Shown here piece after piece: positions 1-7,323 of a DNA stretch of 20,450 bases. Within the stretch, counting starts at the first letter, position 1; each line of letters begins with the position of its first letter. Source of the DNA: JBDIAR01 sp039812545 (GTDB lineage: Bacteria; Actinomycetota; Actinomycetes; Actinomycetales; Dermatophilaceae); assembly GCA_039812545.1 (NCBI GenBank), contig JBDIAR010000040.1, forward strand, positions 1 through 20,450, in the 5' to 3' direction. Under the pieces are notes generated by a model. The model did not search any database. It saw nothing but the letters and a program-made list of their open reading frames with translations, and was not told where the DNA came from. Both the position numbers and the translations under genes were made by a program.

Positions 1-3000
1 GCCGCCCCGCCCGCCACTAAGTCCGCCACCCCGCCCGCCAGCCCGCGCGCCGCCGAGCCGGCCGCGAAACGGGCCGATCCCCCCGCGGCCGACGGCCCGC
101 AGACGGCCGACCCCAAGCCCGCCGACCCCCAGCCCACCGACCACAAGCCCACCGAACCCAATCGGGCCCAGGTCGCGGCCCGCCCATCGACGAGCCCGGC
201 CCAGGCCGCGACCCCACCAGCCGGTCCCGGTCAGGAGGTCGCCTCCCCCCTGCGCGGCGCCCCCGCGCGGGTCGTGGCAAATATGGACGCCTCGCTGACG
301 GTGCCCACCGCCACCAGCCTGCGCGCCGTCCCGGCCAAACTCCTGATCGACAACCGGATCGTCATCAACAACCACCTGCGCCGCTCGCGCGGTGGCAAGG
401 TCAGCTTCACCCACATCATCGGGTACGCGATCATCAAGGCGCTCAAGCTCGTCCCGGAGATGAACAACGCCTTCGAGGAACGCGACGGCAAGCCGTATCT
501 CGTCTCCCCCGAACACGTGAACTTCGGGCTGGCCATCGACTTGTCCAAGCCCGGCGGGCAGCGTCAGCTGCTCGTCCCCTCGGTCAAGGCGGCCGAGACG
601 CTGGACTTCCTGCGGTTCTGGACGGCATACGAGGAGATGGTCAAGAAGGCCCGCAACGGGACGCTGACCGTCGAAGACTTCAAGGGCACGACGATCACGC
701 TGACCAACCCCGGCGGCATCGGCACGGTCTCCTCCACGCCGCGGCTGATGAACGGCATGGGCGCGATCATCGGCGTCGGCGCGCTGGAGTACCCCGCGAT
801 GTGGCACGGCGCCAGCCAGGACACCTTGAACCGCAATGCCGTGAGCAAGATCCTCACGCTCACCTCGACCTACGACCACCGGATCATCCAGGGCGCGCAG
901 TCCGGCGACTTCCTGCGGGTCATCCACGAACTGCTGCTCGGGGCCGAGGACTTCTACGACGAGATCTTCGCCTCGCTGCGCATCCCGTACGAGCCGGTCC
1001 GCTGGGTCCAGGACATCTCGACCTCGCACGAGGACGACGTCAACAAGACCGCCCGGGTGCAAGAACTCATCCACGCGTTCCGGGTCCGCGGTCACCTGAT
1101 GGCCGACACCGACCCGCTGGAGTACAAGCAGAAGAGCCACGAGGACCTGGACATCACCCGGCACGGGCTGACGCTGTGGGACCTCGAACGCGAGTTCGCC
1201 ACCGGCGGCTTCGGCGGCGAACCGATGATGACGCTGCGCAAGATCCTGGCCATCTTGCGCGACTCGTACTGCCGGACCGTCGGCGTCGAATACATGCACA
1301 TCCAGGACCCGGACCAGCGGGCCTGGATCCAGGACAAGATCGAGGTGCCGCTGGGCAAGCCGTCCCGCGACGAGCAGATGCGGATCCTGCGCCGCCTGAA
1401 CGCGGCGGAGGCGTTCGAGACCTTCCTGCAGACCAAGTTCGTCGGGCAGAAGCGGTTCTCCCTCGAAGGCGGCGAGTCGGTCATCGCCCTGCTCGACCGG
1501 ATCCTGTCCCGGGCCGCGGAGGCCGACCTCGAAGAGGTCTGCATCGGTATGCCGCACCGTGGCCGTCTCAATGTGCTCGCCAATATCGCCGGCAAGTCCT
1601 ACGCCCAGATCTTCCGCGAGTTCGAGGGGACGCAGGATCCGAACTCGGTCCAGGGTTCCGGCGACGTGAAGTATCACCTGGGCACCGAGGGCGTCTTCAC
1701 CGCCGAATCCGGCGCCGACACCAAGGTGTACCTGGCCGCGAACCCCTCGCACCTGGAGGCCGTCAACCCGGTCCTCGAAGGGATCGTCCGGGCCAAGCAG
1801 GACCGGCTGAACCTGGCCGGCGAGGACTTCACCGTGCTGCCGATCCTGCTGCACGGCGACGCGGCCTTCGCCGGGCAGGGCGTGGTCGCCGAGACGCTGC
1901 ACCTGTCTCAGCTGCGGGGGTACCGCACGGGCGGCACCGTGCACGTGGTCGTCAACAACCAGGTCGGATTCACCACCGCGCCGTCGAGTTCGCGGTCCTC
2001 GGTGTACTCCACCGACGTCGCCCGGATGATCCAGGCGCCGATCTTCCACGTCAACGGCGACGACCCGGAGGCCTGTGTGCGGGTCGCCGAACTCGCCTTC
2101 GAGTTCCGGCAGACGTTCCACAAGGACGTCGTCATCGACATGGTGTGTTACCGCCGCCGCGGACACAACGAGGGCGACGACCCGTCGATGACCCAGCCGC
2201 TCATGTACCACCTCATCGAGGCCAAGCGCAGCGTCCGCAAGCTGTACACCGAGAACCTCGTCGGCCGTGGCGACATCGGCGTCGAGGACGCCGAGGCCGC
2301 GCTGCGGGACTACCAGACCCAACTCGAACGGGTCTTCGTGGAGACCAAGGAGGCGACCAAGGCCCGCGCGATCGGCGACGTCCCGGAGACCGCGGGCCTG
2401 GAAAAGCCCACCGCCCAACAGGACGACGACAAGCGCACTCCGCACTCCGCCTTGGACACCGCGATCTCCCCGGACCTGCTCCAGCGGATCGGCGACGCCT
2501 TCGTCAAGGTGCCGGAGGGCTTCACCGTCCACCCGAAGCTGCGCCAACTCATGGACCGGCGGGCCGCCATGGTCCGCGACGGCGGCATCGACTGGGGCAT
2601 GGGCGAGCTCATCGCGTTCGGCTCACTGCTGGCCGAGGGCACCCCGGTGCGACTGGCCGGCCAGGACTCCCGCCGCGGAACCTTCGTCCAGCGTCACTCG
2701 GTGCTGATCGACAACAAGGACGGGCAGGAGTGGACGCCGCTGCGCTATCTCGGCGGGACCGACGGCAAGGAGCAGGGCAAGTTCTGGGTGTACGACTCGC
2801 TGCTCAGCGAGTACGCCGCGATGGGCTTCGAGTACGGCTACTCCGTCGAACGCCCCGACGCCCTCGTGCTGTGGGAGGCCCAGTTCGGCGACTTCGCCAA
2901 CGGTGCGCAGACCATCGTCGACGAGTTCATCTCCAGCGGTGAGCAGAAGTGGGCCCAGCGCTCCTCCGTCGTCCTGCTCCTCCCGCACGGCTACGAGGGT

Positions 3001-3633
3001 CAGGGACCGGACCACTCCTCGGCCCGGATCGAGCGGTACCTCACGATGTTCGCCCAGGACAATATGACGATCGCGTACCCCTCGACGCCGGCCAGTCACT
3101 TCCACCTGTTGCGTCGTCAGGCGTATGCCAGGCCGCGCCGCCCGCTCATCGTCTTCACCCCGAAGTCGATGCTGCGTCTGAAGTCGGCGAGCAGTATGCC
3201 GGCGGACTTCACCTCCGGCGGGTTCCGGCCCGTCCTGCCGGACACCGCGACCCTGGACGCATCGGCCGTCACCCGGGTGCTGCTCGCCTCCGGCAAACTC
3301 GTGTGGGACCTGGAGGCGGAGCGGACCCGCCGCGACGACCAGACGACCGCCATCTTGCGGGTCGAGCAACTGGCGCCCATCCCCGGCGAGGACCTCGCGA
3401 AGGCCCTGGCGGCATACCCGAACGCCGAGATCGTCTGGGCCCAGGACGAGCCCCGCAACCAGGGGGCCTGGCCGTTCATGGCGCTCTGGCTGCCCGAGGC
3501 GCTGGCGGCGCACGGTGAACACCGGGCGCTGCGGGTGGTCTCCCGCGGCCCGGCCGCCTCCCCGGCCACCGGGTCGCACAAGCAGCACGACGTCGAACAG
3601 CACGCTCTGCTGGCCGCCGCGTTCGATCGCTGA
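1..3633 (+). CDS. kgd: Multifunctional 2-oxoglutarate dehydrogenase E1/E2 component (Kgd/OdhA type), 5' truncated by window edge
   Basis: The frame is open from base 1, so the true start lies upstream; 1210 residues are visible against about 1230 in mycobacterial Kgd. Order in the visible protein: Ala/Pro-rich linker (residues 1-90), E2o-type acyltransferase core (about 92-310, beginning ANMDASLTVPTATS, with the catalytic-type TYDHRIIQGAQSG block and His293), then a ThDP-dependent E1o (about 330-1210) with HRGRLNVLAN near 519, HGDAAFAGQG near 618 and VNGDDPEA near 684, the Mg/ThDP-binding region. No lipoyl domain is seen, as is usual for this fused family. It decarboxylates 2-oxoglutarate and, with partner E2p and Lpd subunits, works as the TCA-cycle 2-oxoglutarate dehydrogenase in the cytoplasm. 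In relatives the FHA protein GarA/OdhI inhibits it; that gene is not in this window. The next gene starts 17 bp after the stop. Confidence 0.97.
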   Translation, partial: AAPPATKSATPPASPRAAEPAAKRADPPAADGPQTADPKPADPQPTDHKPTEPNRAQVAARPSTSPAQAATPPAGPGQEVASPLRGAPARVVANMDASLTVPTATSLRAVPAKLLIDNRIVINNHLRRSRGGKVSFTHIIGYAIIKALKLVPEMNNAFEERDGKPYLVSPEHVNFGLAIDLSKPGGQRQLLVPSVKAAETLDFLRFWTAYEEMVKKARNGTLTVEDFKGTTITLTNPGGIGTVSSTPRLMNGMGAIIGVGALEYPAMWHGASQDTLNRNAVSKILTLTSTYDHRIIQGAQSGDFLRVIHELLLGAEDFYDEIFASLRIPYEPVRWVQDISTSHEDDVNKTARVQELIHAFRVRGHLMADTDPLEYKQKSHEDLDITRHGLTLWDLEREFATGGFGGEPMMTLRKILAILRDSYCRTVGVEYMHIQDPDQRAWIQDKIEVPLGKPSRDEQMRILRRLNAAEAFETFLQTKFVGQKRFSLEGGESVIALLDRILSRAAEADLEEVCIGMPHRGRLNVLANIAGKSYAQIFREFEGTQDPNSVQGSGDVKYHLGTEGVFTAESGADTKVYLAANPSHLEAVNPVLEGIVRAKQDRLNLAGEDFTVLPILLHGDAAFAGQGVVAETLHLSQLRGYRTGGTVHVVVNNQVGFTTAPSSSRSSVYSTDVARMIQAPIFHVNGDDPEACVRVAELAFEFRQTFHKDVVIDMVCYRRRGHNEGDDPSMTQPLMYHLIEAKRSVRKLYTENLVGRGDIGVEDAEAALRDYQTQLERVFVETKEATKARAIGDVPETAGLEKPTAQQDDDKRTPHSALDTAISPDLLQRIGDAFVKVPEGFTVHPKLRQLMDRRAAMVRDGGIDWGMGELIAFGSLLAEGTPVRLAGQDSRRGTFVQRHSVLIDNKDGQEWTPLRYLGGTDGKEQGKFWVYDSLLSEYAAMGFEYGYSVERPDALVLWEAQFGDFANGAQTIVDEFISSGEQKWAQRSSVVLLLPHGYEGQGPDHSSARIERYLTMFAQDNMTIAYPSTPASHFHLLRRQAYARPRRPLIVFTPKSMLRLKSASSMPADFTSGGFRPVLPDTATLDASAVTRVLLASGKLVWDLEAERTRRDDQTTAILRVEQLAPIPGEDLAKALAAYPNAEIVWAQDEPRNQGAWPFMALWLPEALAAHGEHRALRVVSRGPAASPATGSHKQHDVEQHALLAAAFDR
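106..162 (+). repeat. 15-bp (five-residue) tandem repeat in the Kgd linker
   Basis: Four consecutive five-residue units of the form (A/T)D(P/H)(K/Q)P, with the last one degenerating to TEPNR, give a 15-bp period inside the Ala/Pro-rich flexible linker ahead of the acyltransferase domain. Such linkers vary quickly in length and have low complexity; I infer no function beyond a flexible tether. Confidence 0.7.
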
Positions 3634-3650
3634 TCGGCGGGTGGACGGCG

Positions 3651-3869
3651 GTGTACTTCACCGATCGCGGCATCGAGGAGTTGGACGCCAGGCGGGGCGA
3701 GGAACAGGTCACCCTCGCCTGGCTCGCCGACCGGCTGCGGATCTTCGTCGACCTCTTCCCCGATTTCGAGGTGCCCGTCGAGCGGCTCGCGTCCTGGCTG
3801 GCCCGCGAAGACGACCTCGACGACGACCTCGACGACATGCACGTCGGCACGGACGTCGGCACGGACTGA
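3651..3869 (+). CDS. DUF6104 family small protein
   Basis: A 72-residue protein starting with GTG (MYFTDRGIEELDARRGEEQVTL). It matches my memory of the actinobacterial DUF6104 family, which is short and often found next to kgd. The N-terminal 50 residues look like a compact helical domain (ERLASWLAR ends it). The tail is strongly acidic and built from two four-residue duplications (DDLD DDLD, then VGTD VGTD). There is no signal peptide or membrane segment, so it is probably cytoplasmic. It lies 17 bp after kgd on the same strand and is probably co-transcribed with it. The function is unknown; a link to Kgd is suggested only by position. The GTG lacks a strong ribosome-binding site (only a GGTGGACGG stretch), which fits coupling to kgd translation. 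Confidence 0.85.
   Translation: MYFTDRGIEELDARRGEEQVTLAWLADRLRIFVDLFPDFEVPVERLASWLAREDDLDDDLDDMHVGTDVGTD
3810..3833 (+). repeat. 12-bp perfect tandem duplication (GACGACCTCGAC x2)
   Basis: Two identical adjacent 12-bp units, followed by a further GAC, encode DDLDDDLDD in the acidic tail of the DUF6104 protein. It is read directly from the sequence. Replication slippage is the simplest origin. Confidence 0.9.
3843..3866 (+). repeat. 12-bp perfect tandem duplication (GTCGGCACGGAC x2)
   Basis: Two identical adjacent 12-bp units encode VGTDVGTD, and the stop codon follows at once. It is separate from the duplication nine bases upstream; both keep the reading frame. Confidence 0.9.
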
Positions 3870-3936
3870 CCTCGCGGGCCGGGCACAATGGTCCGGCCCC
3901 CCGTACCACCCACCGCCCGCATGTGAAGGACCCACC

Positions 3937-4611
3937 GTGGCTGCGAACCAACGCCCCTTCGACGACGCCTCCGGACCCGCCGACGCGGTCTTCGGGATGC
4001 CCGACGATCCGGTGGTGCGGCGGGAGTCGACCATCTGTTTCGTCGGGGCGAGCATGGTGGCCGGCTACGGCGACCCGAAGGCGCTCGGCTGGGTGGGTCG
4101 CGTCGTGGCCCGCACGGTCCATCCGGAACTCGACCTGACGGCATACAACCTCGGGGTCCGCGGCGAGGCCTCGGCCGAGGTGATGAAGCGCTGGAAGGGC
4201 GAGTGCACCCCGCGCTGGCGGACCGGCGCCGAACGGCGGCTCGTGGTCAGCGTCGGCGTCAACGACCTGCTCAACGGGACGACCCTGGCCCGCTCGCGGC
4301 TCAACCTGGCCAATATCCTCGACGACGCCTCGGCCTCGGGGATCTCCTGTTTCGTGGTCGGGCCGCCGCCGACCGCCGACGCCGGGCTGAACGACCGGCT
4401 GGAGGGGCTGGTCGAGGCTCAAGCCGATGTATGCCATCGCCGGGTCGTCCCCTTCGTCGACTGCTACCGACCGCTGCTGACCCACGACCAGTGGCATACC
4501 GAGCTGATGGCCGGACCCGACGGCGCGCACCCGGGACAGGCGGGGTACGGGTTGCTCGCCTGGCTGGTCCTGCACAACGGTTGGTACGACTGGATGCGAC
4601 TGAAGGGCTGA
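3937..4611 (+). CDS. SGNH/GDSL-type esterase family protein
   Basis: 224 residues, GTG start, with AAGGA placed 6 bases upstream (3926-3930). The four SGNH blocks are all present: block I FVGASMVAGYGD with nucleophile Ser39 (GAS instead of the classical GDS), block II NLGVRGEAS with Gly73, block III GVNDLLNG with Asn109, and block V DGAHPGQAGY with Asp195 and His198. The length and lack of a signal peptide point to a cytoplasmic single-domain hydrolase acting on an ester of unknown identity; lipase, acyl-CoA thioesterase and carbohydrate deacetylase activities are all known in the family. It follows DUF6104 after 67 bp and may share its transcript or have its own promoter. A second, unrelated-looking SGNH protein lies at 17134-17817. 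Confidence 0.9.
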   Translation: MAANQRPFDDASGPADAVFGMPDDPVVRRESTICFVGASMVAGYGDPKALGWVGRVVARTVHPELDLTAYNLGVRGEASAEVMKRWKGECTPRWRTGAERRLVVSVGVNDLLNGTTLARSRLNLANILDDASASGISCFVVGPPPTADAGLNDRLEGLVEAQADVCHRRVVPFVDCYRPLLTHDQWHTELMAGPDGAHPGQAGYGLLAWLVLHNGWYDWMRLKG

Positions 4612-4622
4612 CCCGAGTCAGT

Positions 4623-4633
4623 CGCGATATAGC
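4623..4633 (+). promoter_or_regulatory. Putative PadR operator, copy 1
   Basis: The 11-mer CGCGATATAGC lies directly against the -35 hexamer of the DUF4097-padR promoter and is repeated exactly 45 bp downstream. The AT-containing, near-palindromic core resembles sites bound by PadR-type winged-helix repressors, and the operon encodes one. Assignment to PadR is inference from position and symmetry. Confidence 0.6.
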
Positions 4634-4663
4634 TTGACTTTGGCCGCGCCACGGACCTAACCT
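4634..4663 (+). promoter_or_regulatory. Sigma-70-type promoter of the DUF4097-padR operon
   Basis: TTGACT (4634-4639), an 18-bp spacer and TAACCT (4658-4663) form a near-consensus housekeeping promoter. Transcription should start near 4670, within the second operator-like repeat, about 30 nt ahead of the DUF4097 ATG. Confidence 0.7.
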
Positions 4664-4667
4664 GAAA

Positions 4668-4681
4668 CGCGATATAGCGCG
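4668..4681 (+). promoter_or_regulatory. Putative PadR operator, copy 2
   Basis: CGCGATATAGCGCG is an imperfect palindrome (12 of 14 positions symmetric) covering the predicted transcription start. It contains the same 11-mer as copy 1. Binding at both copies would bracket RNA polymerase, fitting autorepression of the operon. Confidence 0.6.
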
Positions 4682-4698
4682 ATGACGGAGGAGGGGCG

Positions 4699-5544
4699 AT
4701 GGCGGAGCAGTGGAGCATCACCGGGCCGAAGGTGCTGGACATCGGCGGCGAGGGTGAGCAGATCGGTCGACTCAAGGTCGAACTCGTCGAGGGCCGGATC
4801 GACGTCGTCACGCACGACGACTCCCCCACGGCCCGGGTCGAGGTCCTGGAGGTGTCCGGACCGGAGCCGCTCAGCGTGACGTGGACGGGCGGCACCTTGA
4901 AGATCAGACACGGCCAACCGGGTGCCGGTGGGCTGGTCAACTGGGTCAAGAACGTCACCGGCATCGGCGGACGGCTACGGGCCACGGTGTCGGTGTCGAT
5001 CCCCGCCACCGTCGCCGCCCACCTCAACACCGTGGAGGCCGCCGTCCTGGTCAGCGGGGTGCGCCGGTCCACCTCGGTCAACACGGTGAGCGGCGAGGTG
5101 ACCCTGGCCGACCAGGACGGGACCACCAAGGTCAACACCGTCAGCGGGAACCTGGTGGCCTCCCGGATCGCCGGCGATCTCGACGTGAGCACGGTGGCCG
5201 GCGACATCACCGTCGAGGACTCCCACGTGAGCGCGCTGGCCACCAACACGGTGTCGGGGACGGTCGTGGCCGATGTGGACGCCCCGCCGACCCGGATCTC
5301 CGTCAACACCGTCTCCGGGGAGGTGACCGTCCGAATCGCCGACCTCGCCGGGTACGAGGCGCGCGGCAACAGCGTCACAGGCCAGATCGTCGTGGACGGC
5401 CACCGGATCGGCGGCAAGACCACCGATGGCGGCCGCGTGACCGAGGGCGACGGTGCACTGCGGATCCGGGCGAACACCGTCTCGGCGGCCGTCGTCGTGC
5501 TGCGCGCGGGCGCCGATGGCGCACCGGACGGTATGCCGTCATGA
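4699..5544 (+). CDS. DUF4097 family beta-strand repeat protein
   Basis: 281 residues starting at ATG, with a strong GGAGGAGGGG ribosome-binding site (4687-4696). After an N-terminal 110-residue segment the protein is built from short repeats of about 18-20 residues centred on NTVSG: 128-132, 146-150, STVAG 164-168, 183-187, 203-207, NSVTG 224-228 and NTVSA 259-263. This is the hallmark of DUF4097/putative-adhesin proteins, predicted to form a right-handed beta-helix or beta-roll. No signal peptide or membrane helix is visible, so export is not supported despite the adhesin label. It overlaps padR by 4 bp (ATGA), so the two are translationally coupled and probably act together. In other bacteria such genes often sit beside PadR or envelope-stress regulators; the molecular role is unknown. 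Confidence 0.85.
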   Translation: MAEQWSITGPKVLDIGGEGEQIGRLKVELVEGRIDVVTHDDSPTARVEVLEVSGPEPLSVTWTGGTLKIRHGQPGAGGLVNWVKNVTGIGGRLRATVSVSIPATVAAHLNTVEAAVLVSGVRRSTSVNTVSGEVTLADQDGTTKVNTVSGNLVASRIAGDLDVSTVAGDITVEDSHVSALATNTVSGTVVADVDAPPTRISVNTVSGEVTVRIADLAGYEARGNSVTGQIVVDGHRIGGKTTDGGRVTEGDGALRIRANTVSAAVVVLRAGADGAPDGMPS

Positions 5545-6233
5545 GCCCCGTTTTCGCCCACGGCCAACTGCGGCTCTACCTGCTCGCCCTGCTCGTCGAC
5601 GGACCGCGACACGGGTACGACCTGATCCGAGACCTGGAGACCACGTTCGACGGGCTGTACTCCCCCAGCGCCGGCACCGTCTACCCCCGCCTGGCGAAGC
5701 TGGAGGAGGAGGGGCTGATCGAGCGCCTCGACGAGGGCCGCAAGTCGCCCTACCGGATCACCGAGGCCGGTCGAGCCGAGGTGGCGGCGCGTCAGCAGGA
5801 ACTGGCGGACATCCGCCGGGACATCTCGCACAGCATCGCCGACCTCGCCGAGACCGTCCGACGCGGCATCCGAGAGCGTTCGGTCGACGTGCGGGCGGAG
5901 CTTCGAGAAGCCGCCAAGGCCGCCCGCGCCGCGGCCGTGCCCGTCGGTGGGTCGGGGCGGTCCCCCGGCTCGGACCGCGCCGCCTCAGCCGCTGCGGCGG
6001 GCCGGGTCGCCGGCCACGAGGATCGGCCTCGGCCGGCTCAGCCGGACGTGGAGCGGATGGTGAACGACTTCCGGGCGCAGCTGCGGTCGACGTGGCGTTC
6101 GGGGCGACCGACCGCCGATCAGGTTCAGCAGATCGCGAGCATCCTGCGCCGGGCGGGTGAGGAGATCCGGGCGGTTGTCGAGGCGCGCCCCGCGGGGGAT
6201 TCCGGTCCGGCGGGCGAACCGACCGGACGGTGA
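5541..6233 (+). CDS. PadR family transcriptional regulator
   Basis: 230 residues. I chose the ATG at 5541 because it overlaps the DUF4097 stop (ATGA) and starts exactly at the family domain (MSPVFAHGQLRLYLLALLVD). The N-terminal winged helix (about 8-80) carries the PadR pattern GPRHGYDLIRDLE, SAGTVYPRLAKLEEEGLIE and the wing GRKSPYRITEAGR. A helical region (85-130) follows, then an Ala/Gly-rich linker (130-165) and a C-terminal helix pair (about 170-215). The reading frame is open far upstream, but that part is the shadow of the DUF4097 gene. It probably represses its own operon through the paired CGCGATATAGC sites ahead of DUF4097. The ligand is unknown. Confidence 0.93.
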   Translation: MSPVFAHGQLRLYLLALLVDGPRHGYDLIRDLETTFDGLYSPSAGTVYPRLAKLEEEGLIERLDEGRKSPYRITEAGRAEVAARQQELADIRRDISHSIADLAETVRRGIRERSVDVRAELREAAKAARAAAVPVGGSGRSPGSDRAASAAAAGRVAGHEDRPRPAQPDVERMVNDFRAQLRSTWRSGRPTADQVQQIASILRRAGEEIRAVVEARPAGDSGPAGEPTGR

Positions 6234-6252
6234 CAAGCGGCCCGACGCGAGG

Positions 6253-6678
6253 TCAGTCGGCCTCGGCGGCGGCGACCCGAATGACGCCGAACCCGGCCAG
6301 CGCGATCGCGCCGGCGACGAAGGCGAACCAACCCCACTGACCCGCCTGGAAGAGCGACCACGCCACCGGCAACAACAACGCGTGCCAGAGCACGGTCGGT
6401 GTGCCCTGCCAGGTGGCGCCCACGCGCCAGCCGCGCGCGATGGCCACCAGGCCCGCGGCCACGAGAAGCATCATGACCACATTCATCACGGCCCGGGCCG
6501 GATCCAGGGCATGGCCGCGCACGATCTCGACCAGGAAGAAGATCGAGAACCCGACGAGAACGACCACCTGGGCCAGGCATACGAGGGCCACGAGTCGCCG
6601 CCACGGCGAGCGCGTCACGGGTTCGGCGAACCGGCGGTCGGGAGCAGACGGATGCGGGTAGGAATCACTCGGGGCCAC
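6253..6678 (-). CDS. Small four-helix integral membrane protein, function unknown
   Basis: 141 residues from the GTG at 6678. A polar N-terminus (SDSYPHPSAPDRRFAEPVTR) is followed by four likely membrane segments at about 29-51, 62-81, 95-111 and 114-135. I do not recognise a functional family; it resembles generic actinobacterial hypothetical membrane proteins. The frame stays open to an ATG at 6753, but the extension is poor in coding character, so the shorter start is preferred; it lies 8 nt after TAAGCT, a possible -10 element for a leaderless message. It converges on padR with a 19-bp gap and no clear terminator between them. Confidence 0.7.
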   Translation of the reverse strand: MAPSDSYPHPSAPDRRFAEPVTRSPWRRLVALVCLAQVVVLVGFSIFFLVEIVRGHALDPARAVMNVVMMLLVAAGLVAIARGWRVGATWQGTPTVLWHALLLPVAWSLFQAGQWGWFAFVAGAIALAGFGVIRVAAAEAD

Positions 6679-6686
6679 GGTGGACC

Positions 6687-6692
6687 AGCTTA
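6687..6692 (-). promoter_or_regulatory. Candidate -10 element (TAAGCT) for a leaderless message
   Basis: On the minus strand TAAGCT fits TANNNT and ends 8 nt before the GTG at 6678; no Shine-Dalgarno sequence precedes that start. No convincing -35 is seen. Confidence 0.4.
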
Positions 6693-6928
6693 TGACCCGC
6701 TGGCCCCCGATCACCGAGACACCACGATTTGGGCCGATGGGGACCCGTAACATAGAATCCCAACTGGTCAGTTGCGAGATTAATCACCCACGGGTTTGCG
6801 CGAATCAGTTGAAACGGCCCTGCAGATCCCGCACACTGGTAGCCGACGAGGCGACATGCTCGTCGACGTCTCCTCTCCGACCAGCCCGGCCGCCATCCCA
6901 CCCGGGAACAACGCCCGACGCCGGGTCG

Positions 6929-6958
6929 TTGAGCCAGACGTGTCCCAGCGGCTAACCT
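6929..6958 (+). promoter_or_regulatory. Candidate whiB1 promoter
   Basis: TTGAGC (6929-6934), an 18-bp spacer and TAACCT (6953-6958) have the same layout and the same -10 as the DUF4097 promoter. A start near 6965 would give whiB1 a leader of about 360 nt. A second TTGACT at 7066 has only a TAGACC 14 bp downstream and is a weaker candidate. Confidence 0.45.
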
Positions 6959-7103
6959 TGACCCGAACATCCCTCATGTTCTGACAAGTCGGCCCCAGGG
7001 ACCAGCAACACGGTGTGCCGACACCCACCGCCCGTGCGCCGATGCAGACGCTGACGCTCGCGGGCTTGACTGTGTTGGGGCACCGCTAGACCGGCACGAC
7101 CAC

Positions 7104-7159
7104 GCATACCGCACGACGCACGCACACCGCACGCCCAGGCATACCGAACGACGAACGCA
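7104..7159 (+). repeat. Imperfect 21-nt direct repeat in the whiB1 leader
   Basis: Copies at 7104-7124 and 7139-7159 share the pattern GCATACCG, N, ACGACG, N, ACGCA, where N is C in the first copy and A in the second (19 of 21 identical), at a 35-nt period. It lies in the A/C-rich leader upstream of whiB1 and could be a protein or Rho loading site; no function is established. Confidence 0.75.
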
Positions 7160-7307
7160 TGACGACGACACAGTCCCGAGACGACACAGGCCAGACGAGA
7201 CAGATGAGTTCAGCAGTGAACACCGCCGCCGACACCCGCATCGCCACCGCGACCACACGAATCGCCCCGAACGGTCGGACGGCCACCACACCTCGCACCG
7301 CAACGAC

Positions 7308-7313
7308 AAGGAG
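7308..7313 (+). promoter_or_regulatory. whiB1: Ribosome-binding site fixing the whiB1 start
   Basis: AAGGAG lies 10 nt ahead of the ATG at 7324. It supports this start over the in-frame ATG at 7159, whose extra 55 residues would be Thr/Arg-rich and lack typical third-position GC. Confidence 0.75.
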
Positions 7314-7323
7314 CTCGATCCAC

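Larger units (their letters stand above)
6679..7323. other. 645-bp non-coding region between the membrane protein gene and whiB1
   Basis: This divergent intergenic stretch holds the promoter side of the minus-strand membrane protein gene, a 12-bp palindrome AACTGGTCAGTT (6762-6773), a short hairpin (CGACGAG 6844-6850 with CTCGTCG 6859-6865), a good plus-strand promoter candidate (6929-6958) and a second TTGACT at 7066-7071 without a well-spaced -10. From about 7088 to 7320 the plus strand becomes rich in A and C and poor in G, and contains a 21-nt direct repeat. I see no convincing gene here. It probably forms a whiB1 leader of up to about 360 nt. Confidence 0.6.

Noticed and set aside
801..3603. 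Long alternative frames over kgd (plus-strand 801-2942, minus-strand 2623-3603)
   Set aside because: They are shadows of the Kgd reading frame with Arg/Pro/Ala-biased translations and no family match.
6679..6753. Longer start (ATG 6753) for the minus-strand membrane protein
   Set aside because: The extra 25 residues look non-coding and overlap promoter-like sequence; the GTG at 6678 gives a protein with a sensible N-terminus. Not fully excluded.
6762..6773. Palindrome AACTGGTCAGTT as an operator
   Set aside because: A single short palindrome with no second copy and no clear promoter relation; too little to call.
6796..6984. Possible 62-codon plus-strand ORF upstream of whiB1
   Set aside because: Weak codon bias, no ribosome-binding site, no recognisable family, and it overlaps the best promoter candidate.
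7066..7091. TTGACT followed by TAGACC as a whiB1 promoter
   Set aside because: The spacer is only 14 bp and TAGACC lacks the final T; kept only as a weak alternative to 6929-6958.
7159..7323. In-frame N-terminal extension of WhiB1 from an ATG at 7159
   Set aside because: The 55 extra residues are Thr/Arg-rich with poor third-position GC, the WhiB1 family begins at MDW, and AAGGAG lies 10 nt before 7324.
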